Positions 1 to 6,148 of a stretch of DNA of 8,267 nucleotides are shown here, in pieces. This stretch comes from Bacteroidota bacterium. Its GTDB lineage: Bacteria; Bacteroidota; UBA10030; UBA6906. The stretch's first letter is position 1. The number at the start of each line of letters is the position of its first letter. The stretch spans positions 1 through 8,267 of the forward strand of contig JAERML010000248.1 in NCBI GenBank assembly GCA_016844425.1. The letters are read 5' to 3'. The position numbers and the translations under genes are program-made. The notes under the pieces were generated by a model. The model was not told the DNA's origin. It saw nothing but the letters and a program-made list of their open reading frames with translations, and made no database searches.

Positions 1-2388
1 CATCGTCCGGTCGGCGAAACCAATGGTGAATTTCGGATGAATCGTGTGTCGCGTCCCCCAGGTGCTATAACTTTCATACATGAACCGAAGCGCGTTATAG
101 CCCACCTCGCTGCCGAGCCCTTTAAACGCAAACTCGTACGAGATGTTCATTCCGATTCCGGAGGTAGCAAAGGGGTAGTTGTCCTTGCTGTCGATGACCG
201 TTCCCATCCTGACCATGGAGAGCCGGAACCGCTCGTTGAGTAAGTCGGCATTTTCCAGGTTCTTGATTCTGACGTTCTGCAACGAGAGGTCGATGGAGGC
301 ATTCCCGAACCGTTCAAGCTGGCTGCCAAAGCTGAGCCGGGCTCCATACCTGATATCGCGGTACTCTCCCACCTGGTCGCGGTCCCACCGGTTCTCCGCG
401 GTCATCGGTGCGTCGGCATAAATATAGCTGTCGAGGAATCGGTAGAACGCGCTGGTGTTGAACAACCGGTGCGCTTTGAACTCGAGTGTGAATTCTCTGT
501 TCCGGTTACCACCGGCAAAGTTCAGCCCCAGTTCAGTACCGAGGCCTCGGAAGTTCTCGTCCCGAACGTCGATCGACCCTTGCAGATTCCGCTCGTTGTC
601 CACACGCAGCCCGAAGCGGACGAGCTGCGATGGGCGCTCACGCAACCGGATGGTCAGAATCGGTTCCCCTCCCCGATACGCGACTTCCAGGTAGACATAC
701 TCGAAGAGCGTTGTCCCGTTAATGCGGTTGATTCCTTCCGTGGCTTTGTCGATTTCAAACACATCACCTTCCTTCAAAGGAAACTCCCGGAGCACAAACG
801 AGTCCTGTGTCCGCACCCCACCCTCGACGCCAATCCGGTCGATCACACCTTCATTGATGAGAATATTGGCGGTGCCTGTTGATTCATCGAAGGTTGCGGA
901 GTCGATCCGCGCCAGTGAATACCCGCGCGCACGGTACAGGCGAAGGATGTTTTCCATTGCCGTTTCCGCCGTCCGATGGTTGGCGGGAGCCCCGATGAGA
1001 TGAACCACCTCACCGAAGATTGCCTCTTTATTCAGCAACCTGTTCCCTCTGAACATGACTGAGGTGACGCTGGGGTTTGTCCGGACGGTGTACACCACAC
1101 GCGCCTGAGGAGAACCGGCCGAGTCGGCATGGCTACCGGGGGCATGCAGCAAGGGAATCACCTCCGCGTAGACATCTTCGAAGTCTCCCTGCTCATAGAT
1201 TGCCAGGACATGTTCGCGAATTTGCCTGATAGTAAGCGAGCCTGCTGCAGCATCCCGACGAACAGCCTGCCAAAGCGAGTCGTGTACATTCCCTCCGACC
1301 AGATCGACCACGGGTCGAATAACAACTTCATCATCTCCCCTCCTGGCCTCGCTACGAATCTCTCCTATCAGCCGGCGGATCTCCGGAATCTTCTCCTCAG
1401 CAGCCTGCTCACCCATGGCGATGAGGGTATCAAGTCCTCTGAAGTCTGACGACAGATGGTTGCCAACTTCCGGAGTAATCACCACATCCGCCTGCTTCAA
1501 CTGCCACTGGTTGGAAAGCTGCATCATAATGCCCATGATCTGGTCCGCCGTCTGCCAGGGGGCCTTCATCTCATTTGCTGTTCTCAGCCCGCTTGTTGAG
1601 TTCACGGCGATCACGATATCGCAGCCCGCATCTTTGGCAATATCAACAGGGATGTTGCTTACCAGTCCCCCGTCGACAAGCTGCATCGAATCCCTCTCGA
1701 TGGGGTTGAACAGCAGGGGCACTGTTGCACTTGCGCGCAATGCTTCTGCAAGTGACCCCTCGCTGAGGATGATCCTCTTTCCGGAAATCAAATCAGTGGA
1801 AATAGCGCGGAACCGAATCTTCAAATCGTCGAAAGAAGAGTCGGGATGATAGAGCGACTGCAAGGTTTGCGTACTGAGGAAGTTCGTGAGCCGCTGACCG
1901 GTGGAGACAGCGGAGGGGATCACAGGATCAAACCCTTCAAAGCGGACGACGAGGAAGCTCCTGTCGTCGGCCAGCTTCTGATCAACGAACAACTCCGTCC
2001 GTTTCGTTTCGTTGCTTAGTGAGAGCACCTCATCCCAATTCGTGGTCAACGCAAGCCTTTCGATTTCAGCCGTGGTATACCCGGATGCATAGAGCCCCCC
2101 GACGATGGCACCAAGACTTGTGGCCGAGATGAAATCGATGGGGATATTGTTACGCTCGAATGCCTTCAGCACGCCGATTTGGGCTGCACCGCGCGCACCG
2201 CCACCACTCAAGACCAGTGCAACCTTCGGATGGACGGGAGAACGCTGGGGAAAGAAGCTCGTCCTGCGCACGGTGGCTTGCTCGAGGTCAGGCCTTATGA
2301 TGATCGGGTGCTGAGAGAAGAGGAGAACGGGAAGAAGCAACAGCGAGAGCAGAGGAGGACCGTAACGCCTATAAAGACTCCGGGACAA
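1..2388 (-). CDS. Patatin-like phospholipase fused to POTRA repeats and a BamA/TamA-type outer-membrane barrel (3' end beyond the window)
   Basis: The frame is open for 796 codons from a TTG at 2388 to the left edge, with no stop or frameshift. Residues 1-30 look like a signal peptide: Arg-rich start, then a Leu-rich core (LLSLLLLPVLLF). The patatin domain covers about residues 58-300. It has the oxyanion loop GGGARG (62-67), a nucleophile elbow ATSLGAIVGG with Ser91, and the catalytic DGG with Asp239. Three POTRA-like units follow at about 357-437, 438-515 and 516-587, each with a GN/GG turn and two with a 'Y..G' helix end. From about 588 the sequence alternates in the manner of beta strands (DENFRGLGTELGLNF), as in a BamA barrel. 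The architecture resembles type Vd proteins such as PlpD, so a patatin delivered to the cell surface or periplasmic face and acting on lipids is inferred. Most of the barrel, probably over 100 residues, lies outside the window. The start is inferred: no in-frame ATG exists upstream, and TTG places the signal peptide correctly. A GTG at 2496 is the alternative. Confidence 0.9.
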   Translation of the reverse strand, partial: MSRSLYRRYGPPLLSLLLLPVLLFSQHPIIIRPDLEQATVRRTSFFPQRSPVHPKVALVLSGGGARGAAQIGVLKAFERNNIPIDFISATSLGAIVGGLYASGYTTAEIERLALTTNWDEVLSLSNETKRTELFVDQKLADDRSFLVVRFEGFDPVIPSAVSTGQRLTNFLSTQTLQSLYHPDSSFDDLKIRFRAISTDLISGKRIILSEGSLAEALRASATVPLLFNPIERDSMQLVDGGLVSNIPVDIAKDAGCDIVIAVNSTSGLRTANEMKAPWQTADQIMGIMMQLSNQWQLKQADVVITPEVGNHLSSDFRGLDTLIAMGEQAAEEKIPEIRRLIGEIRSEARRGDDEVVIRPVVDLVGGNVHDSLWQAVRRDAAAGSLTIRQIREHVLAIYEQGDFEDVYAEVIPLLHAPGSHADSAGSPQARVVYTVRTNPSVTSVMFRGNRLLNKEAIFGEVVHLIGAPANHRTAETAMENILRLYRARGYSLARIDSATFDESTGTANILINEGVIDRIGVEGGVRTQDSFVLREFPLKEGDVFEIDKATEGINRINGTTLFEYVYLEVAYRGGEPILTIRLRERPSQLVRFGLRVDNERNLQGSIDVRDENFRGLGTELGLNFAGGNRNREFTLEFKAHRLFNTSAFYRFLDSYIYADAPMTAENRWDRDQVGEYRDIRYGARLSFGSQLERFGNASIDLSLQNVRIKNLENADLLNERFRLSMVRMGTVIDSKDNYPFATSGIGMNISYEFAFKGLGSEVGYNALRFMYESYSTWGTRHTIHPKFTIGFADRTM

Positions 2389-2584
2389 GTGTACCCACCG
2401 TGGGATTGGTTCTTCGTTGAAAAAAAGTATGGGTTTTAACGCGCAAAAGCAAGAATGATGAAGAATCAGCCTCGCGGTCAGGTTGCATCCACTCACCTTT
2501 TCCAGTACCTTTTCCTGTGGACACCAGACGATGCCGGCGTCCCATCTCGCCGATCGTCACCATTTAGTACTTGCATCAGGGTTC
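2389..2584. promoter_or_regulatory. Divergent intergenic region with weak promoter candidates for both flanking genes
   Basis: This 196-bp stretch separates the start of the leftward patatin gene from the start of the rightward vWA gene, so promoters for both should lie here. On the minus strand, TTGCTT (2452-2447) and TACTTT (2429-2424) are 17 nt apart, about 40 nt upstream of the TTG start. TACTTTTT also fits the Bacteroidota -7 pattern TAnnTTT. On the plus strand, TTGCAT (2483-2488) and TACCTT (2506-2511) are 17 nt apart. All matches are partial and I cannot confirm either. An AGGG at 2578-2581 is a weak and rather close ribosome-binding candidate for the ATG at 2585. No operator-like palindrome was seen. 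Confidence 0.3.
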
Positions 2585-3193
2585 ATGACGTTTCTCAATC
2601 CTCTCTTGTTGATCGGTCTGGTAGCGGCGGCGATCCCCATTATCATTCACCTCCTCAACCTTCGAAAACTCAAAACCGTCGAATTCAGCTCCCTTCGGTT
2701 CTTGAAGGAGTTGCAGAAGACAAAGATGCGGCGTGTAAAGATCCGGCAACTCCTGTTGCTCATTATCCGGACTCTTCTTGTGGTCGCCGTTGTCCTGGCG
2801 TTCTCGCGGCCAGCCATAAAGGGATCGCTGGCAGGCATCCCCGCGGGTGGAACCACGAAAGCGCGCACGACGATCGTCATCGTGCTGGATGATTCACCAA
2901 GCATGGGGGTGCGAAACGAGCGTGGTATCCTTTTCTCCCAGGCGAAAGAAGGAGTGGGTCTATCTCATCCGGCTCTCAGAAGTTGGGCACAAGGAAATTT
3001 TCGTGCCCGCACCATCATCTCGTGCGGTGCGGGATGCTGTGGAAAAGATGTCGCCATCGCTGATGACGGCACCGTTCAGGAGTGCGCTGGGAGTCGCGGC
3101 AAGGATTCTTGGAGAATCAAAGAATTTCAACCAGGAGGTGTATCTCGTCACCGACCTTCAGGCAACGCAGTTCATGGCACAGGATTCGGTTGA
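2585..3193 (+). CDS. BatA-like membrane protein with vWA domain, 5' fragment of a frameshifted gene
   Basis: The ATG at 2585 starts a typical BatA-type N-terminus (two-anchor family): MTFLNPLLLIGLVAAAIP, then HLLNLRKLKTVEFSSL. Membrane segments lie at about residues 5-23 and 55-73, with a basic loop between them (KELQKTKMRRVKIRQ). The von Willebrand A fold then begins with TTIVIVLDDSPSMG; D102, S104 and S106 form the DxSxS metal site. Family-like sequence stops at about residue 122 (FSQAKE, near nt 2950). After that this frame encodes unrelated residues up to the TGA at 3191-3193, while the proper continuation lies in the +1-shifted frame. The ORF also extends upstream to an ATG at 2483, but 2585 matches the family start. 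The full protein probably sits in the inner membrane with the vWA domain outside the cytoplasm; its ligand is unknown. The break may be an assembly error or a true mutation. Confidence 0.85.
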   Translation: MTFLNPLLLIGLVAAAIPIIIHLLNLRKLKTVEFSSLRFLKELQKTKMRRVKIRQLLLLIIRTLLVVAVVLAFSRPAIKGSLAGIPAGGTTKARTTIVIVLDDSPSMGVRNERGILFSQAKEGVGLSHPALRSWAQGNFRARTIISCGAGCCGKDVAIADDGTVQECAGSRGKDSWRIKEFQPGGVSRHRPSGNAVHGTGFG

Positions 3194-4757
3194 CCTGTTT
3201 CATGAGCGTGTGCGGTTCTTCCTGATCGACGTCGGGACCCGTCAGCCCGAGAACATCGGAATCAATCAAATCGTTGTGCACACACAGATCCTCACTCGGA
3301 ACAAGCCCGTGAGCATGCAGGCACATGTGCGCAACTTCGGTACAGCGCCTGTGCGCAATGGTGTCGCGAGCGTTTACCTTGATGGCGCGCGTGTCGTCCA
3401 GCAATCTGTGGATGTTGGAGCCGGAGGTTCGGCCTCGGCAACGTTCTCAGTCATCCCCCGGCGACGCGGGATCATCCAGGGATACGTCCAGCTTGAGGAT
3501 GATGCATTCGAGCCGGACAATACCCGGTACTTTGTACTCAACGTACCGGACAACATCAACGTTCTCATGGCTGGAGCGGCCCAACAGGATACGCGACTCC
3601 CGGCGCTTGCGTTGACACTTCTCGGAGACTCGAGCATTGCCGGGCTATTCAATGTCCGACAGATAGATGTCTCGCAATTGTCCGCCACCGATCTCAGCAG
3701 GTTCAATGTCCTCGCATTCTGCAATGTCCCGCAGTTCGCGGCGTCAGTTGCGGACCGGATCGCACAGTTCGTGCACGCAGGCGGCGGGCTTCTTTTGTTT
3801 CCGGGCAAAGACTCCAACATTGGCAATTACAATGAGGTGTTGTTTCCGCGGCTCGGAATCCTGCCAGCCCGCCCTCCGGCAGGAATCGCGTCGCCGACAG
3901 AGAATGAGACAACCGGCTTTCTCTCATTCGACAGGGTTGATTTTGCACACCCGTTGTTTGCAGGACTGTTTGAGCAATCCTCCACCGCGCGGAATGCAGC
4001 CACCCCACCTGCAATCGAATCGCCTCACATCTTCAACGCGATCGTCCCACAAGCGGGGCGGGATGGGCAAACAATCATCACTCTTTCGAATGGCGCAGGG
4101 TTCCTGACCGAATACCGGACCGGCATAGGACGCGTTTTTCTTTTCTCAGTTGATGCGGGGCTCGCGTGGTCTGACTTCCCACGCAAAGGATTGTTTGCCC
4201 CGCTTCTTCACCGGTCGGTGGTCTATCTCGGCACGCGCGACCAGAACATCACTCCTGTGGTGGTCGGAGAAAAACTCACGGTTGCTGCCCGGCTGAAAGC
4301 AGCCGGGGAACGTGACACATATGTGCTCACCTCGCCGTCGGGCATCGATGAGCGGATCGTGCCGGCGGTACGGGCAACATCGGGGATGGCAACATTTGAA
4401 TCGTCCAACATCACTGAGTCAGGAATCTACCAGCTGCAGTACCGCCCATCGGGACAGAGGGGTGAAGTGGTCGCCGCAGTTGCGGTGAACATTGACCCGG
4501 CGGAATCCGATCTTCGGCGCGCAACAGACGAACAGCTTGATGCTTTCTGGGGAACGATCGGAGTAACCCCGTCGCAAACACAACGCCTCACTATCACGGA
4601 GAAGATCGATACCGTGGTGCTGGAATCACGGTTCGGCGTGGAACTGTGGAAGTATCTGGTAGGGTTTGCGATTGCTCTTGCACTCGCGGAGATGGCAATC
4701 GGCCGTGAGCCGAAATCATCAACACCATCGAGGGGGAGTTCTAGTGCAGCTGAATGA
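2847..4757 (+). CDS. BatA-like/vWA membrane protein, 3' portion of the frameshifted gene
   Basis: This frame is open from 2847, but only about 2952-4757 is gene-like; the first ~35 codons are out-of-frame sequence from the upstream fragment. It continues the vWA domain (EWVYLIRLSE) and supplies the last metal-site region at EVYLVTDLQ, Asp at 3153. A beta-rich CARDB/Ig-like segment follows (about 3250-3555; PVSMQAHVRNFGTAPVRNG). Next is a glutamine-amidotransferase-like Rossmann segment without an obvious catalytic Cys (about 3650-3850; FNVLAFCNVPQF, HAGGGLLLFPG), then further beta-rich sequence. One C-terminal membrane helix lies at about 4644-4703 (LWKYLVGFAIALALAEMAIG), with a short Ser-rich tail. 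This order fits the long BatA-domain proteins of the FCB group. With the 5' fragment the protein would be about 720 residues. The stop at 4755-4757 lies inside hflX, which suggests co-expression. No function beyond a membrane-anchored binding or scaffold role can be claimed. Confidence 0.85.
   Translation: MEPRKRARRSSSCWMIHQAWGCETSVVSFSPRRKKEWVYLIRLSEVGHKEIFVPAPSSRAVRDAVEKMSPSLMTAPFRSALGVAARILGESKNFNQEVYLVTDLQATQFMAQDSVDLFHERVRFFLIDVGTRQPENIGINQIVVHTQILTRNKPVSMQAHVRNFGTAPVRNGVASVYLDGARVVQQSVDVGAGGSASATFSVIPRRRGIIQGYVQLEDDAFEPDNTRYFVLNVPDNINVLMAGAAQQDTRLPALALTLLGDSSIAGLFNVRQIDVSQLSATDLSRFNVLAFCNVPQFAASVADRIAQFVHAGGGLLLFPGKDSNIGNYNEVLFPRLGILPARPPAGIASPTENETTGFLSFDRVDFAHPLFAGLFEQSSTARNAATPPAIESPHIFNAIVPQAGRDGQTIITLSNGAGFLTEYRTGIGRVFLFSVDAGLAWSDFPRKGLFAPLLHRSVVYLGTRDQNITPVVVGEKLTVAARLKAAGERDTYVLTSPSGIDERIVPAVRATSGMATFESSNITESGIYQLQYRPSGQRGEVVAAVAVNIDPAESDLRRATDEQLDAFWGTIGVTPSQTQRLTITEKIDTVVLESRFGVELWKYLVGFAIALALAEMAIGREPKSSTPSRGSSSAAE
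4731..4738 (+). promoter_or_regulatory. Strong ribosome binding site that fixes the hflX GTG start
   Basis: AGGGGGAG lies 5 nt before the GTG at 4744, inside the last codons of the upstream vWA gene. It supports GTG 4744 over the in-frame upstream ATG at 4666, which would put a long extra segment inside the membrane-helix region of the preceding gene. Confidence 0.65.
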
Positions 4758-6018
4758 GACAACGCGGAAAGAGCGAGCAATCCTGGTTGGTGTTACCGTT
4801 GGCAGGGTGGCGCGAGTGCGGGTGGAAGAGTACCTCGAAGAACTTGCACTGCTGGCGGAATCCGCCGGTGCGCTCGTCATCCACCGGCTCATCCAGGAGC
4901 GTCATGCAATCGACGCGGCATTTTTCATCGGCAGCGGGAAGGCCGATGAACTAAGTTATCTGGTGGATCAAGACAAGATCGACCTGGTGATCTTCGACGA
5001 CGACCTGTCGTCTGTTCAGGTACGCAACCTGGAGAAAATCATCAAGTGCAAGATCCTTGACCGGAGCGGCATGATTCTCGATATCTTCGCCTCGCGCGCA
5101 CGGACCAGCGAGGCAAAGACCCAGGTCGAGCTCGCCCAGCTCCAGTACATGCTGCCGCGGTTGACACGACAGTGGACTCACCTTTCAAAGCAATTCGGCG
5201 GGATTGGCACCAAGGGACCTGGTGAGACCCAGATCGAGACAGACCGGCGCGCCATACGGACCAAGATCAGCCATTTGCACGCGAAACTCCGTCGCATCAG
5301 CAAGGAACGGGCCGTGCAGCGGAAAGGGCGAACGAAGTTTCCCCGCATCGCGCTTGTTGGCTATACAAACGTCGGAAAATCAACTCTCCTCAACTGGTTC
5401 TCGCACGCCGACGTTCTGGTAGAAGACCGCCTCTTCGCCACACTTGATTCCACCGTCCGACTGGTGGACCTGTCTCCCGCGCATCGGATCCTCCTCTCCG
5501 ACACCGTGGGTTTCATCCGGAAACTCCCCCACAACCTCGTTGCATCGTTTAAGAGCACACTGGAGGAAGTAACGGAAGCGGACATCCTTCTCCACGTTGT
5601 CGACGTGAGCCATCCATTGTTCGAGGAACAGATCGCAGTCGTGAACGAGACGTTGGAGGAGATCGGTGCGACCGGCAAGCCGACCGTTATGGTCTTCAAC
5701 AAGATCGATCGGCTTGAAACGCGTACAATCTTCACGTACTTGCAGGGTAATCACGAGAATGCAGTATTTGTATCCGCAGCCCGCAGCATCAACATGAAGT
5801 CGCTCGAAGACAAGATCATCGAACTGCTGAACACAGACATTGAGGAGCAGACAATGACCTTCGGCCAGGATGACTACCAGATCATCTCGCAAATCCATGA
5901 CATGGCAGAAATCCTTGAGAAGAAATATGAGGGTGATGAGATTACAATCCGTTTCAGAATGAACCGGATGCACGCAGACAGGCTGAAGAAGGTTCTCTTC
6001 AGGAAAATTCGAGATTGA
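4744..6018 (+). CDS. hflX: GTPase HflX
   Basis: A 424-residue protein, close to the usual HflX length. HflX is a ribosome-associated GTPase that splits stalled or stressed 70S ribosomes at the 50S subunit. The N-terminal HflX domain covers about 1-195, with GSGKADEL at 63-70 and FDDDLSSVQVRNLE. A coiled helical arm follows with the family signature GIGTKGPGETQIE (153-165). The G domain has G1 GYTNVGKST (206-214), a G2 region ATLDSTVR, G3 DTVG (253-256) followed by FIRKLPHNL, G4 NKID (319-322) and G5 SAA (344-346). A short C-terminal domain ends in LFRKIRD. The start is GTG at 4744, chosen for the strong AGGGGGAG upstream. It overlaps the preceding gene by 14 nt, so translational coupling is likely and no separate promoter is evident. 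All nucleotide-binding motifs are present and nothing looks damaged. Confidence 0.96.
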   Translation: MQLNETTRKERAILVGVTVGRVARVRVEEYLEELALLAESAGALVIHRLIQERHAIDAAFFIGSGKADELSYLVDQDKIDLVIFDDDLSSVQVRNLEKIIKCKILDRSGMILDIFASRARTSEAKTQVELAQLQYMLPRLTRQWTHLSKQFGGIGTKGPGETQIETDRRAIRTKISHLHAKLRRISKERAVQRKGRTKFPRIALVGYTNVGKSTLLNWFSHADVLVEDRLFATLDSTVRLVDLSPAHRILLSDTVGFIRKLPHNLVASFKSTLEEVTEADILLHVVDVSHPLFEEQIAVVNETLEEIGATGKPTVMVFNKIDRLETRTIFTYLQGNHENAVFVSAARSINMKSLEDKIIELLNTDIEEQTMTFGQDDYQIISQIHDMAEILEKKYEGDEITIRFRMNRMHADRLKKVLFRKIRD

Positions 6019-6034
6019 CTCTGAAATTCTTTAG

Positions 6035-6072
6035 GGGGTTGGATGCACGCCTCCGAATCCTCAAGGGCGTGC
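6035..6072 (+). repeat. 38-bp hairpin repeat, copy 1
   Basis: Identical over 38 bp to the copy at 6109-6146. It contains GCACGCCT (6045-6052) and GGGCGTGC (6065-6072), which pair as an 8-bp stem (seven Watson-Crick pairs and one G-U) around a 12-nt loop CCGAATCCTCAA. It is preceded by GGGGTTGGAT, also shared. It begins 16 bp after the hflX stop codon. Confidence 0.9.
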
Positions 6073-6108
6073 CTCATCTTGCCAACCTAAAGGCGCTCTG
6101 GAATCCCT

Positions 6109-6146
6109 GGGGTTGGATGCACGCCTCCGAATCCTCAAGGGCGTGC
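6109..6146 (+). repeat. 38-bp hairpin repeat, copy 2
   Basis: An exact copy of 6035-6072, offset by 74 bp and separated from it by 36 bp of unrelated sequence. Stem arms are at 6119-6126 and 6139-6146, loop at 6127-6138. It ends 2 bp before the stop codon (6149-6151) of the leftward debranching-like gene. Confidence 0.9.
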
Positions 6147-6148
6147 GT

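Larger units (their letters stand above)
6019..6148. other. Convergent intergenic region with tandem stem-loops
   Basis: This 130-bp gap lies between the 3' ends of hflX and the leftward debranching-like gene and is mostly filled by two copies of one 38-bp repeat. On the plus strand the first copy sits in a larger fold: TTTAGG (6030-6035) pairs with CCTAAA (6086-6091), TTGG (6039-6042) with CCAA (6082-6085), and the 8-bp repeat stem lies inside. Neither hairpin is followed by a clear T-tract on either strand, so a standard intrinsic terminator is not shown. A role in ending or protecting the two converging transcripts is a reasonable guess. The short frames crossing it are not gene-like. Confidence 0.55.

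Noticed and set aside
1415..1849. Plus-strand open frames opposite the patatin gene (also 469-882 and 1129-1449)
   Set aside because: The minus-strand frame is continuous and encodes the patatin and POTRA motifs here; the opposite frames show none.
2940..2960. Programmed ribosomal frameshift in the vWA gene
   Set aside because: The change is to the +1 frame with no slippery heptamer, no stop codon at the site and no evident stimulatory structure, and family residues seem to be missing; mutation or assembly error fits better.
3861..3885. Hairpin CCTGCC...GGCAGG as an internal terminator
   Set aside because: It lies in mid-coding sequence of the vWA gene with no T-tract after it.
5380..5973. 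Long antisense open frame opposite hflX
   Set aside because: It lies wholly within a well-supported gene and its translation shows no domain features; it is a codon-bias shadow.
5966..5975. Third partial copy of the repeat (GGATGCACGC) inside the end of hflX
   Set aside because: Only 10 bp match, and they lie in conserved coding sequence (RMHADR); chance similarity is enough.
6035..6146. Minimal CRISPR array (38-bp repeat, 36-bp spacer, 38-bp repeat)
   Set aside because: Repeat and spacer lengths fit, but there are only two copies, no cas genes, the gap between convergent genes is very tight, and the hairpin takes up most of the repeat with a 12-nt loop. A 3'-end hairpin repeat is the simpler reading.
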